Below, in pieces: positions 35,668-45,190 of a stretch of DNA of 64,000 bases; the stretch's first letter is position 1; the number at the start of each line of letters is the position of its first letter. The stretch is from Neobacillus sp. PS3-34 (GTDB taxonomy: Bacteria > Bacillota > Bacilli > Bacillales > Cytobacillaceae). Where the stretch lies: positions 1,773,001 to 1,837,000 of the forward strand of contig NZ_CP133267.1 of the NCBI RefSeq assembly GCF_030915465.1. The letters run 5' to 3'. The notes under the pieces were generated by a model. It searched no databases and was not told where the DNA came from. It was given only the letters and a program-made list of their open reading frames with translations. Position numbers and translations under genes: made by a program.

Positions 35668-36416
35668 CTATTTTTGTTTATTTTCCTTCAGATAGTCATG
35701 GATGACTTCAAATGGGCTGAGCCTTAATTCTGTCAGAATGTGAGAAGCTGAAACAACTTCTAAAACAGGTAAATCAGCCATAGGTGCTAATGCATGTTCG
35801 AACAATTGGAGTCTTGCTGGCCCGACCAGGCTCCCAGAATTTCAATGTCTTCAATTCGAGTGCGTGCAAGCTCACAAATTCTCAATTCCCCATTATAGTC
35901 AGGGATAATTTTCATCATATAGTTAGGCCGGCAAATTTCTTCACGGGCTTTTTCTTTGTCGAGAGCACTGTGTTTATAACCCATGGTTGCATTTGCAACT
36001 CGTAAAGAACCATAATCTAAAGTTCCTACTAATGTATCCGAATCAACATAAAGGTTTGGTGAACCTAATTTTTTCGGATAAGCACCACCTTCTCTTCCAG
36101 CTACAATTGCTGGAAGGTTATCCACATACATAGAATGAAAATAGTCCCCTTCTTCTCCATTAAAACGGACAGGAATTACTTGTCCGCTTTCTGAATAATC
36201 GCCCAACCCTGTTGTATCAGGCATTTTCATCACTTCAAAACGAACAAGTGGTTCTACTACTTCCAAAGGCTCTGGAACCACTTTCCTAAGTGCCTCTAAA
36301 TCGGTTCGATACGTTATATTTAAATATTCACGTCTATAAAAATGATAAGGAGGCTTTGGATAAGCCGGAGCTGTCAATGGGGTAGTTATATTCTTTAATA
36401 CATCTGAATACTTCAT
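35668..36416 (-). pseudogene. acetoacetate decarboxylase family protein, single-base frameshift
   Basis: A long frame to 35787 has the Adc pattern: VRFEVMKMPD, GDYSESGQVIPV and AGREGGAYPKKLGSPN with the Schiff-base lysine pair. Its last 12 residues are unrelated, but in the next frame [19 protein letters not shown] and [11 protein letters not shown] follow to a stop at 35668, the normal Adc end. One missing C in GGCCAG at 35819-35823 explains it. It probably decarboxylates acetoacetate or a related 3-keto acid. It faces a LysR gene divergently. Confidence 0.78.
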
Positions 36417-36577
36417 ACATACACAACCCTTTGCTATTAAATTTTATAAAATCTTATACCTTATATATGGATACAAGTTTATAAGTTAATAACAATTTTA
36501 ATATTGTTTATTCATTTGATATAATATATATTTCTAAATGAATACATTGCATAAATTAAATGAATAGGATGGTTTCT

Positions 36578-37453
36578 ATGGAACTGCTTCAATTAAAATA
36601 CTTTCAAACCGTTGCCTATACTGAACATATTTCAAAGTCTGCCGAAAAGCTAAATATCGCACAACCATCTTTAAGCCTTATGATAAAAAGGCTTGAGGAA
36701 GAAATTGGTACTAATTTATTTGACCGAAAAGGAAGAAATATCTATTTAAATGATTCAGGGAAAATATTTCTAAAGCATGTTAATAAAATTTTTTTAGAAA
36801 TAGAAAATGCGAAAATGGAAATTCAAGAAAAAGATAATGAAAAAAATAACACAATCAAGATCTCCATTTCGAATCCAAGATTTCTTTCAGGACTGATTAT
36901 CGAATATTTTAATCAATGTCCTGATGGGAAAATTCAACAATGTTTGGGATCAAGAGAATCCATTGAAATTCAGCTGAAAAAAGGGGAAATTGATTTAGGG
37001 ATTGCAGGACCTCCTATCCAAAATGAAGAGGTTGAAAGCTGCATATTGATGGAGGAAGATATTGTGTTAGTTGTTCCACCAAAACATCGGTTTGCTAATC
37101 GAGCAACTATAGACCTGAAGGAAGTATCTTCGGAATCCTTTATATCACTTGCAGATAATGATGAATACCAATCCATTATTAACACTCTGTGCAATTCTGC
37201 AGGTTTCACTCCAAAAGCCACATTTGAAGTTGATTATAGTTTATTAATTGAAATGTTTCAGCTTGGCAAGGGAGTTGGTTTAATTCCAATCACTATTTGT
37301 AAAAAACATAATCTTAATTACATTAGAATTTCAGACCCTGAATCCAAATTCATCGTAGGTTTGTCATGGTTAAAAGACAGATATCTATCTCCCATTACAG
37401 AAGATTTTAAAAATTTTATAATCTCTTACTACGAAAATATCCATAACAAATAG
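36578..37453 (+). CDS. LysR family transcriptional regulator
   Basis: A 291-residue protein. The winged HTH is at residues 4-60 (LLQLKYFQTVAYTEHISKSAEKLNIAQPSLSLMIKRLEEEIG broken into helices) and the effector domain follows with DLGIAGPPI and GLIPITICKKHN. ATG 36578 follows AGGATGG. It is divergent from the acetoacetate decarboxylase and PanE-like genes, so it probably controls them; the 160-base gap is AT-rich, without a clean operator. Confidence 0.88.
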   Translation: MELLQLKYFQTVAYTEHISKSAEKLNIAQPSLSLMIKRLEEEIGTNLFDRKGRNIYLNDSGKIFLKHVNKIFLEIENAKMEIQEKDNEKNNTIKISISNPRFLSGLIIEYFNQCPDGKIQQCLGSRESIEIQLKKGEIDLGIAGPPIQNEEVESCILMEEDIVLVVPPKHRFANRATIDLKEVSSESFISLADNDEYQSIINTLCNSAGFTPKATFEVDYSLLIEMFQLGKGVGLIPITICKKHNLNYIRISDPESKFIVGLSWLKDRYLSPITEDFKNFIISYYENIHNK

Positions 37454-37515
37454 ATGGCAGTAAATTCATGAAGTGTCTTTGTAAAACAGTTGTATATATG
37501 GAATCGAGAACAATA

Positions 37516-37546
37516 AAACAGCCTTCTTACCAGGAAGGCTGTTTTT
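37516..37546 (+). terminator. Rho-independent terminator after lysR
   Basis: AAACAGCCTTC and GAAGGCTGTTT with a T run, 60 bases after the LysR stop. Confidence 0.85.
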
Positions 37547-37620
37547 GCTTTTAATGTTCCCGTTCGATATTCTACTAATTTCATAAAATCAGAAATATAT
37601 TTGTAATTGCGATAAAACTT

Positions 37621-38586
37621 CTAATACTTCTCTGCATCCTGTTCTAATTGAGTTATGAAGCTTCCTAGGTTTTTATCATTGATCCAATTAGTGCCCCAAA
37701 CATCATCGTTCTTTAATAAGGTACCTAAAAACCATATCCGCCTTAACGTAACAAATTTTAAAAGTATATTGAGATTATCAGAGCTTAAACTTCTTTGGCT
37801 TAGGTAGCCATTTAAAAACTCATCCCAACATTCATTTTCTAAATTAGGATAGTTTTGTTTCAGATTCCACCAAAATACTGCGATATCATAGGAACGATAT
37901 CCACTGCTGCAGCAATCAAAATCAAATACCTCTATTTCCAGTTCACTTAAATGCATATTAAAATTATGAAAATCACCGTGGCAAAAGCCGTAATCTAGAT
38001 TTTTACCTTTTATATCAGCCTTAATATTACGTGTAATTTCATTGATAAAAGCATCTTTACGATCATTCATAAATCGGTGCAGGACAGGTGTAATTAAGGA
38101 CATAGGCTCATCTAATAAGTGATCCATGTTTAATTCAAATGTCCTTGTATGTTTCGTAGTAAACGAATCTGCTGCCTTATGTAAATTGCCCAAAGCTTTT
38201 CCTACAAGTCTGCAATTTTCTTTATTAATTTCTGGCCTGTCGCCTTTTGTAAAGGTAAACAACACTCCATATCTAATACCTTCCGGTGCAAAGATTTCAG
38301 TCATCCACTTACCGTCATTTCTTTTAATGGGAAAAGATACTGGGTACCCTGTATCAGACAGATGGTTTATAGCATCCACTTCAAAAAAGATATCCGATTG
38401 ATTCCTCCATCCTTTTCGGTAAACTCGAAAAATATATTTATTATTATTTGTAGTCACCAAATAGGTATCATTTAACCCTCTAGTCAAGAAATCGCATCTT
38501 TTGATTGGCCCTATATCATAAAAATTCAAAAGGCCACTGATTGCACTATTGGCAATTAAAGATTGCTTCACCTCGATAGTTTTCAA
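37621..38586 (-). CDS. aminoglycoside phosphotransferase-like kinase (APH/CotS type)
   Basis: A 321-residue kinase fold. FRVYRKGWRN is the ATP-binding beta region, FCHGDFHNFNMHL holds the catalytic loop (HGDxHxxN), and IEVFDFDCCSSGY the metal-binding Asp (DFD). TTG 38586 with AAGGAGG eight bases upstream is preferred over ATG 38670, which has no site. The family covers antibiotic kinases, choline and homoserine kinases and spore coat CotS proteins; no specific assignment. The 222-bp repeat element lies just upstream. Confidence 0.8.
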   Translation of the reverse strand: MKTIEVKQSLIANSAISGLLNFYDIGPIKRCDFLTRGLNDTYLVTTNNNKYIFRVYRKGWRNQSDIFFEVDAINHLSDTGYPVSFPIKRNDGKWMTEIFAPEGIRYGVLFTFTKGDRPEINKENCRLVGKALGNLHKAADSFTTKHTRTFELNMDHLLDEPMSLITPVLHRFMNDRKDAFINEITRNIKADIKGKNLDYGFCHGDFHNFNMHLSELEIEVFDFDCCSSGYRSYDIAVFWWNLKQNYPNLENECWDEFLNGYLSQRSLSSDNLNILLKFVTLRRIWFLGTLLKNDDVWGTNWINDKNLGSFITQLEQDAEKY

Positions 38587-38673
38587 TCCTTTTTCCTCCT
38601 TGTCACTCGCATTAAAATTACGTTTTACCCATTCGAAAACTTCACAATCTTCAGTTATTTTACCATACATTAA

Positions 38674-38895
38674 AGCTGTTTTCTAAAAGGTTGTTGTTTT
38701 TAGTAGTAGTTGATTTCCGCTTCAGGATGCTCGCTTTCCGCGGGGTAGGCGGTGAGCCTCCTCGTCGCTGAAGCGACTGCGGGGTCTCACCTGTCCCACT
38801 GCTCCCGCAGGAGTCTCGCACCTTCCGCTCCAATCAACTTCTTTATCAACCATCTGATTCACTCTAAATAGCAACAAAGTTTACGAAAACAGCCT
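38674..38895 (+). repeat. GC-rich repeat element, complete copy with AGCTGTTTTC/GAAAACAGCCT ends
   Basis: The ends form an imperfect inverted repeat. The GC-rich body has TTTCCGCGGGG, GGTGAGCCTCCTCG, GGGGTCTCACCTGTCCC, CCCGCAGGAGTCTCGC and CACCTTCCGC, between inner repeats TAGTTGATTT and AATCAACTT. A second copy is at 55058. It can fold into a strong structure, has no ORF worth keeping, and resembles MITE-like elements of Bacillus. Confidence 0.75.
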
Positions 38896-38914
38896 ACATT
38901 TAAAACGACAATTG

Positions 38915-38952
38915 GAAAAAACACATAGGTTTGTGAAAACCCATGTGTTTTT
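38915..38952 (-). terminator. terminator after the repeat element, for the PrcB-like gene
   Basis: AAAAACACATGG-type stem on either side of a 10-base loop, T runs on both outer sides; it lies 40 bases past the stop of the 38992 gene. Confidence 0.7.
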
Positions 38953-38991
38953 CTTTAAAGTGAACGTTTTATTAAAATAGCAGTGCTTAAA

Positions 38992-39735
38992 TCACTTTAC
39001 TTCAAACGGTGTGACGGTCATAGCCGTATCATTCTTACCCATATTTACGGTTTGGAGAAGATAAAGTGCGCCTTTCTTATATGGTTCATTCGGTTTAACG
39101 ATGATTTTGCTGCTATTCTTCTTATCGATTGTTAATGTGACAGGGAGCTCTTTGCCTTCATCCCCAAGCTGCTTGATCGTTATTTTGTATGTTGCTAAAT
39201 CAGCCTGAGTTAGCTTTTTGCCTGTATAGATAGCCCAATTCCTTCGCGTATCAGCCGTAATACGCTTTTCCTTAAAAAAGAGCTTGAAATGATTTTCATC
39301 AAAAATAGGCTTCTTGCTGTCCACATCAAGCACTGACAAAGTAGTATATTGGGGCAGATCCACTTTCCCGACAATATAAGGATAGGTGATGACCTGTCCA
39401 TAAGCTTTTCCCTGTTCAGGCTCAAGAAGTTTAACATGAATCTTTAATTGCTCAAAAGTCTGTTCCTGCTTTTCCAATCTGATTCCGTAACCAGTGTTTG
39501 GCTTTGGACCTAAGGCAATCACATAAAGGGATCCAAGCCTATGTATACCCTTATGCTCTTTAGCAATATTGACGAATGATTTTTCAACATCCGATAAATT
39601 TGCCACATCAACTTGCTGAAACTGCAGTGTTAGAAGTTCCTTTATTGCGATGACTTTTTCTCCTTCAGCAAAAACACTCGATCCTGCTGACATTAACAAA
39701 ACAGAACTGAATAAAGCGATACCAAATTTTTTCAA
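38992..39735 (-). CDS. secreted PrcB_C-domain protein
   Basis: A 247-residue protein with a Sec signal peptide (KKFGIALFSSVLLMSAGSS, then VFA cleavage). A central region with GSLYVIALGPKPNTGYGIRLEKQEQ followed by TYPYIVGKVDLPQ matches the PrcB C-terminal (protease complex subunit) domain, a beta-sandwich that binds peptidases. TTG 39735 is used because GGAGAG is six bases upstream; TTG 39753 has no site. A secreted binding or inhibitor protein is likely. Confidence 0.72.
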   Translation of the reverse strand: MKKFGIALFSSVLLMSAGSSVFAEGEKVIAIKELLTLQFQQVDVANLSDVEKSFVNIAKEHKGIHRLGSLYVIALGPKPNTGYGIRLEKQEQTFEQLKIHVKLLEPEQGKAYGQVITYPYIVGKVDLPQYTTLSVLDVDSKKPIFDENHFKLFFKEKRITADTRRNWAIYTGKKLTQADLATYKITIKQLGDEGKELPVTLTIDKKNSSKIIVKPNEPYKKGALYLLQTVNMGKNDTAMTVTPFEVK

Positions 39736-39875
39736 TTTAATCTCTCCTTTCAACCATTTACGTATGTATAGTCGTAAATCAACTGGATTTGGTTACATTT
39801 TTTATTTTCAAAAAGAAAGTATGTCTTTATTCTGGTTATTCTCCCCCTGTTATGGCGTTCCGCTTTGAGGTATCA

Positions 39876-39905
39876 AAAAACCGTTCCCCTCATCCAGGAA
39901 ACGGT
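39876..39905 (-). terminator. terminator of rluF
   Basis: AACCGTTTCC pairs with the GGGAACGGTT on the minus strand, with a run of T beyond, directly after the stop codon. Confidence 0.75.
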
Positions 39906-40595
39906 TTAGTTTAATTCTGAAAGCAGCGTCTCCAATTCTACATTTGTAAGGTCTCTCCACTGCCCTTTTTCTATTCCATCAACGAGGATATTCATAATTC
40001 GGACACGTTCAAGCCGTTCCACTCTATAGCCAAGGGCTTTGCACATTCTGCGGATTTGGCGGTTGAGCCCTTGTGTGAGGATGATACGGAATTCGAACTC
40101 ACTTACCTTAAACACCTCGCATGGCTTGGTGATTTGCTCGAGTATCTCAACCCCGCTGGACATTTCACGAATGAAATCTGCCGTAATCGACTTGTCCACT
40201 GTCACTAAGTATTCTTTCTCATGCCCGTTTTCCGAGCGCATCATTTTATTGACAATATCTCCATCATTCGTTAATAAAATCAATCCCTCCGATGCTTTAT
40301 CAAGACGGCCGACTGGAAATATCCGGGATGGATAGCCAACAAAATCAATGATATTCCCGCTGACCGCTTTCGCTGCCGTACATGTAATCCCAACCGGTTT
40401 GTTAAGCGCTATATAGACTGGCGCCTCTTTTTCTGGAATCGCCTTCCCATCAATCTGAACAAGGTCATCCGGCCTAACATCCGCCCCAGGCTCACACACT
40501 ATTCCATTTATAGTAATCCTTTTTGCCTCGATTAACCGATCTGTTTCTCTTCTCGAACAATATCCCGTATCGCTGATATATTTATTAATCCTCAT
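39906..40595 (-). CDS. rluF: 23S rRNA pseudouridine synthase, RluF/RsuA type
   Basis: A 229-residue protein with an N-terminal S4 domain (RINKYISDTGYCSRRETDRLI) and the catalytic motif GRLDKASEGLILLTND with the nucleophile Asp. LTQGLNRQIRRM and GYRVERLERVRI are the conserved C-terminal motifs. RluF makes pseudouridine at 23S U2604 (E. coli numbering); the family also contains RluB/E and RsuA, so the exact site is an inference. The start at 40595 is in line with the family's S4 beginning. Confidence 0.85.
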   Translation of the reverse strand: MRINKYISDTGYCSRRETDRLIEAKRITINGIVCEPGADVRPDDLVQIDGKAIPEKEAPVYIALNKPVGITCTAAKAVSGNIIDFVGYPSRIFPVGRLDKASEGLILLTNDGDIVNKMMRSENGHEKEYLVTVDKSITADFIREMSSGVEILEQITKPCEVFKVSEFEFRIILTQGLNRQIRRMCKALGYRVERLERVRIMNILVDGIEKGQWRDLTNVELETLLSELN

Positions 40596-40819
40596 CCGAC
40601 ACCTGCCTTGTCTTGTATTGAAATCCATGACATATGGAGCATTATAGCATGGGCAATTTCTCTTTAATACTGAACATTTTTCCCCATTTATATGTCGATT
40701 TTTTTATAAAAATAGACACAACTAATTTAGCCAAAAATTCACAATTCTTTCACATTTTGTAGTAAGATGATTATAGTATTTCGAAAGACGAAGCATTACA
40801 GTCAGAGGGGGTCAATCCG

Positions 40820-42034
40820 ATGTGGAAAAATAGAAATGTGTGGATTTTATTAAGTGGAGAATTTGTTGCCGGCCTTGGATTGTGGATCGGTATTATTGGA
40901 AATTTAGAGTTTATGCAAGGGAATGTACCCTCTGATTTCTTAAAGTCGCTGCTTTTGGCAGCTGGCCTGCTTGCAGGAGTTGCGGTCGGTCCGTATGCCG
41001 GCAAACTCATCGATCAAACGAACAAAAAGACAGTCATGCTGCTATCAGGATTTATGCGTGCATTCAGTGTTATTTTTATGCTTATCGCCATCCATACCAA
41101 TTCAGTCTGGTGGATGCTCGTTTTCCTGGTCATCCTCCAGATTTCTGCTGCTTTCTATTTCCCTGCACTGCAGGCAGCAATCCCGCTTGTCGTTGCTGAA
41201 AAAGATTTGCTCGTGTTAAACGGTGTTTATATGAATGTCACAACACTTTCACGTATCATCGGAACAGCTGTAGCCGGTATTCTTCTCGTCATCATGCCTT
41301 TACAATCGGTCTATACCCTGTCGCTTGCGGCTTATATTATATTGTTTGTCTTCACCTGGTTCTTAAGGATAGAAGAAAAAACGAAAGATCCATCACATAA
41401 AGCCACAGCAACAAAGTCTGCAGGCTTTAAGGAAGTCTTCCCAATCATCAGGAATCTCCCGATTGTTGGAATGACCCTTATTTTGATATTAATACCCCTC
41501 CTGTTTATTGGGGGTTTCAATCTTCTAGTCATGGATATTAGTGAGCTGCAGCATAGTGCATCCATTAAAGGATGGATCTACACAACAGAAGGAACGGCCT
41601 TTATGACCGGGGCTTTTATCATTAAAAAAATTAGCGATAAATTCTCACCCTACAATATTTTATTTACCTGTTCCTTTGTAATTGGGCTAGCCCAGATTTC
41701 TCTTTATTTAGCGGACCATGCCGTTTTCACACTTATAGCCTTTTTCATTTTTGGTTTTTCAGTCGGCTGCTTTTTCCCTACAGCTGCTACTATTTTTCAA
41801 ACAAAGGTGCCGAAAGAGTATCATGGTCGTTTTTTCTCTTTCCGGAATATGCTTGACCGGATCACGTTCCAGGTTGTCCTGCTTATTACCGGCTTCCTTC
41901 TCGATGCAGTTGGCCTGCAGCTGATGTGCGTCCTCTTTGGAGCCCTTTCAATCATACTGACAACAGCATTCTTTGTTAAATTCCGCAAAACCCGCTCACT
42001 CAGCGAACCGGAAAACACGGCAATGGAAATGTAA
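40820..42034 (+). CDS. MFS transporter
   Basis: A 404-residue protein with 12 helices. GKLIDQTNKKTVM after helix 2 is the family's motif A variant and the layout fits the multidrug-type MFS_3 group near MefA. Substrate unknown. AGAGGGGG precedes the ATG. It is followed by a repeat pair that may end its transcript, then by the sigma-54 activator gene. Confidence 0.85.
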   Translation: MWKNRNVWILLSGEFVAGLGLWIGIIGNLEFMQGNVPSDFLKSLLLAAGLLAGVAVGPYAGKLIDQTNKKTVMLLSGFMRAFSVIFMLIAIHTNSVWWMLVFLVILQISAAFYFPALQAAIPLVVAEKDLLVLNGVYMNVTTLSRIIGTAVAGILLVIMPLQSVYTLSLAAYIILFVFTWFLRIEEKTKDPSHKATATKSAGFKEVFPIIRNLPIVGMTLILILIPLLFIGGFNLLVMDISELQHSASIKGWIYTTEGTAFMTGAFIIKKISDKFSPYNILFTCSFVIGLAQISLYLADHAVFTLIAFFIFGFSVGCFFPTAATIFQTKVPKEYHGRFFSFRNMLDRITFQVVLLITGFLLDAVGLQLMCVLFGALSIILTTAFFVKFRKTRSLSEPENTAMEM

Positions 42035-42040
42035 AACGAA

Positions 42041-42133
42041 GTGCCTGGAACATACCTGGAAGGTGACAGGCACCTGACATATTTCTGGAAACCAACAGGC
42101 ACCTTCCAACTAATTGGAAGGTGCCTGTCGCCA
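42041..42133 (+). repeat. double GTGCCTGTC/GACAGGCAC palindrome
   Basis: Two adjacent inverted repeats: GTGCCTGG..GACAGGCACC and AACAGGCACCTTCC..GGAAGGTGCCTGT, seven bases after the MFS stop. The second overlaps the 5' end of the reading frame of the sigma-54 activator. Confidence 0.7.
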
Positions 42134-42149
42134 AAATTGGGGGATAGTT

Positions 42150-43808
42150 ATTAAGAGGAAAGTTATTTTACTTAATACCAAAAGTGAAGAAACCTTTCAT
42201 GTTATTAGAAAGCAATTGGAGGATTTATTTCAGGGCAAGATTGAGGTTCAAAGTGGCAAACATACGGGGAATCGTAATGACATTTCCCTTGTTCTCAATA
42301 CTAATCAATATGACCATGCAGATGCAGACTTTCCTGATACAATCAAGGAAATTTCCGCTAAACGAACAATTGCTGCAGCATCCATAGAGCCTTTGCTGCA
42401 AATTCCCCGTACGTCAACTTGTTATGTAGCCAATAATACATATGAAGCATCTATTGAAACGATTGAGCTGCTGAAAAGCTTTGGACTTCAATTAAACATG
42501 CTACCCTACCCTAATGACGAGTCTAACCTGGATAGTGAAATAAAAACCGTTATTACACATGACAGAAGATTAATTCGTACAGACTTATTTTCGGAGATAT
42601 ACGATATCGGTTTCAGGCCATTAGACTTTTCTACGATTGTAGAAATTGCCCTTCACCTACAAGTGCCAATAAATCCCCAAAGCTATATTCAAAAGAGCGA
42701 ACAAGATATTAGAAGGAAAATCATTTCACGAGGATTCGTTTCAAGATACCAGTTCAGCCATATAATCGGGGAATCACAAACCATTAAAAGCACAATCAAT
42801 AAAGCAGCCATGCTTGCACGGGCTGATCAGTCCATCCTTATTTCAGGAGAAAACGGGACAGGAAAAGAACTATTTGCCCATTCGATTCACCACTTTTCTT
42901 CCAGAACAAGCGAACCTTTTGTTCCTATAAATTTTGCCGGATTACCGGATTCGTTAGCTGAGAGCGAGCTCTTTGGTTACGAGGATGGAGCCTTTACCGG
43001 AGCTAAAAAAGGTGGAAAGCCTGGTTTTTTTGAAATTGCACACAATGGCACCATTTTCCTTGACGAAATAGGTGACGCCTCTGAATCCATTCAAGCCTCA
43101 CTCCTGAGGGTATTGCAGGAAAAGCAAATCCTTCGTGTTGGAGGAACCCAGCTCATTCCCATCAATGTCCGGGTTATTGCTGCTACTAATAAAAATCTGC
43201 TAAAGCTCGTTGAAGAAAGAAAGTTTAGAGAAGATTTATTCTACCGTCTTAACGTCCTGCCACTCATGCTTCCTCCGTTAAGAAGTAGAAAAGAAGATAT
43301 TATTCCTATGACAAAATTCTTCTTTTCAAAGCAGGGTATCAACACGATCGAAATATCAAATGAAGCAGAAGAACTCCTTCTTTCCTATAATTGGCCTGGG
43401 AATGTAAGAGAACTCGAAAACATTGTTTATTATTTATCTGCCATCATGAGGAATAACACAATCGAAATACAAGACCTGCCCGACAAGTTAAAACTATCCA
43501 ATCAGACAGTAGCTTCGTCCACAACAGGGCTGAATCAGCTTGAATCCGAAGGAAGCCTTCATGAGTTCATTTCCATACTCACCTACTTGGAAAGAGCAAA
43601 ACATAACAATTGGAATACTGGCAGAACGTCGATGGAATTGTACTTCAAAGAACATGGAATCACCCCTCTTTCTTCACAGCAAATTAAACACAGGATGGCT
43701 GCTTTAAAAAAACACAATCTGGTTGAAATTGGATCCACTAGACAAGGAAGCTGGATCACTCAGCTTGGAATTGATACTTTAAAATCTATTACAAGCACAT
43801 TAGGTTGA
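42150..43808 (+). CDS. sigma-54-dependent enhancer-binding protein
   Basis: An activator of about 550 residues. An N-terminal PrpR_N-like sensory domain (first 200 residues) is followed by an AAA+ domain: Walker A GENGTGKE, the sigma-54 contact GAFTGA, Walker B FLDEIG and the sensor RVIAATNKNL. The C-terminus is not the usual Fis helix but a 95-residue winged-helix-like end (HEFISILTYLERAKHNNW to TLKSI). The start is unclear: no ATG/GTG/TTG with a site near residue 1 of the family; the only open start is TTG 42114 inside the repeat, or an ATT near 42150, or a frameshift. It faces a sigma-54 promoter for two peptidase genes just downstream. Confidence 0.78.
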   Translation: MKRKVILLNTKSEETFHVIRKQLEDLFQGKIEVQSGKHTGNRNDISLVLNTNQYDHADADFPDTIKEISAKRTIAAASIEPLLQIPRTSTCYVANNTYEASIETIELLKSFGLQLNMLPYPNDESNLDSEIKTVITHDRRLIRTDLFSEIYDIGFRPLDFSTIVEIALHLQVPINPQSYIQKSEQDIRRKIISRGFVSRYQFSHIIGESQTIKSTINKAAMLARADQSILISGENGTGKELFAHSIHHFSSRTSEPFVPINFAGLPDSLAESELFGYEDGAFTGAKKGGKPGFFEIAHNGTIFLDEIGDASESIQASLLRVLQEKQILRVGGTQLIPINVRVIAATNKNLLKLVEERKFREDLFYRLNVLPLMLPPLRSRKEDIIPMTKFFFSKQGINTIEISNEAEELLLSYNWPGNVRELENIVYYLSAIMRNNTIEIQDLPDKLKLSNQTVASSTTGLNQLESEGSLHEFISILTYLERAKHNNWNTGRTSMELYFKEHGITPLSSQQIKHRMAALKKHNLVEIGSTRQGSWITQLGIDTLKSITSTLG

Positions 43809-43842
43809 ATTAGGTTGTTTAATCAACCTAATTCAACTTATT
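43802..43842 (+). promoter_or_regulatory. inverted repeat, terminator and/or activator site
   Basis: GGTTGAATTAGGTTG pairs with CAACCTAATTCAACT (one mismatch). It begins at the activator's stop codon, is followed by a T run and lies about 50-90 bases upstream of the -24 box. It may be a weak terminator, an upstream activator sequence, or both. Confidence 0.5.
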
Positions 43843-43888
43843 TTTTAAAATAAAATTACCTAATTATTCGATCGCCAGCATTCTGATT

Positions 43889-43906
43889 TTGGCACGCATC
43901 TTGCAT
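43889..43906 (+). promoter_or_regulatory. sigma-54 (-24/-12) promoter
   Basis: TTGGCACG and TTGCAT with the GG at 43891-43892 and GC at 43903-43904, the exact consensus spacing. It is 35 bases before the M20 gene start. Confidence 0.88.
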
Positions 43907-43940
43907 TATTCTTTTTGAAAAAGATAGGAGGCCAATAGGT

Positions 43941-45190
43941 ATGAAGAATGCAATTATTGAGGCGGTTGAACATCTAGAAAATGAAATTCTTGCTCTCTTG
44001 CAGGATATGATAAAAATTCCAAGTGTGAATCCACCGGGAGATTATGAGGAGATAAGCAATTATTTGAAACGCAGATTATTGGAGTATGGATTAAGCGTTG
44101 CAGTGATTGAAGTCCCACAAGAACTCGTACGCGAAAAAAAATTAACTACGAGGAGAAAGAATGTTATTGCAACTCTAAAAGGAAACGGAACAGGACCTTC
44201 CTTAATCTTAAATGCCCATCTTGATACTGTTCCCGAAGATAATATCGAGAAGTGGAACTACCCTCCTTTTTCAGGAGTAATTAACGATGGGAAAATATAT
44301 GGAAGAGGTGCTACTGATTCAAAAGGGCGCCTTGCTGCCTATATTGGTGCGGTCATAGCACTTAAAAAATCAGGAGCCAGACTTTCCGGAGATCTAATCA
44401 TCGCAGCTACCTGCGATGAAGAGACGGGCGGAGAGCTTGGGGCAGGTTTTTTGACACGCACAGGACTGCTAAAAGGAGATTTTGCCTTAGTAGAAGGATA
44501 CAGCCAGGAAATCATCCGGGCAATGGCAGGTATGACTCAGCTTCGAATTGTTTCTAACGGAAAGCCTGCCCACGCTGGTTTCAAATGGAACGGAATCAAC
44601 GCGATTGAGAAAATGGCCAAAGTCATCAGTGGATTAGAGAGCCTGCAAAAGGATCTGCAAAAAGAGCCTTCAAGTATCCATGGCATGAAATATACAACTA
44701 TAAACGTTGGAGTAATCAAAGGCGGCACTAAATCAAATGTCGTCCCGGGAAGCTGTGAGATAGAGGTCGACATTCGTATCATTCCAGAACAATCCATTGA
44801 AGAAATAATCTCTCGAATTAATCGAATGATTCAAAAGCTACAAGAGGATGATCAAGAAATGAATATTTTCTGCGTTGAAACCAACCAGGCAAAAACCGTG
44901 CCGACTATTATGGAAGAAAATCATCAGCTGATTGCCACTCTGCAAGAAGCAAGCAAGGAGATCAATGGAAAAGTATTGCCGGTAATAGGCGTTATGGGAC
45001 AATCAGACTCAAGATGGTTCATCCAAAATGGAATTCCTGCGATCAACTATGGCGTGGAACAGCGAATAACCGGATTCACGGTTACGATGAATGCATGGAT
45101 ATCGAGGATTTGATGAACACAGTGAAGGTAATTTCCTTGTTTTGCAAGCGCGTTGTCTGTAATGAAATGAATATCCTAAAAGGAGTATGA
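43941..45190 (+). pseudogene. M20 family metallopeptidase (ArgE/DapE-type), frameshift near 3' end
   Basis: About 415 residues. Metal motif 1 is LNAHLDTVPED and motif 2 ATDSKGRLAAYIGA. CDEETGGELGAGF has the catalytic EE, and the dimer domain follows. The open frame ends at 45113 with an odd tail; in the next frame HGYDECMDIEDLMN, the usual C-terminal His motif, runs to a stop at 45190. One missing T in GGATTCACGG at 45075-45076 explains this. The enzyme hydrolyses N-acyl amino acids or dipeptides. The sigma-54 promoter lies upstream. The restored stop overlaps the start of the S9 gene. Confidence 0.78.

Noticed and set aside
36417..36577. LysR operator between acetoacetate decarboxylase and lysR
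   Set aside because: CTTATA and TATAAG occur 21 bases apart, but the region is so AT-rich that such pairs are expected by chance.
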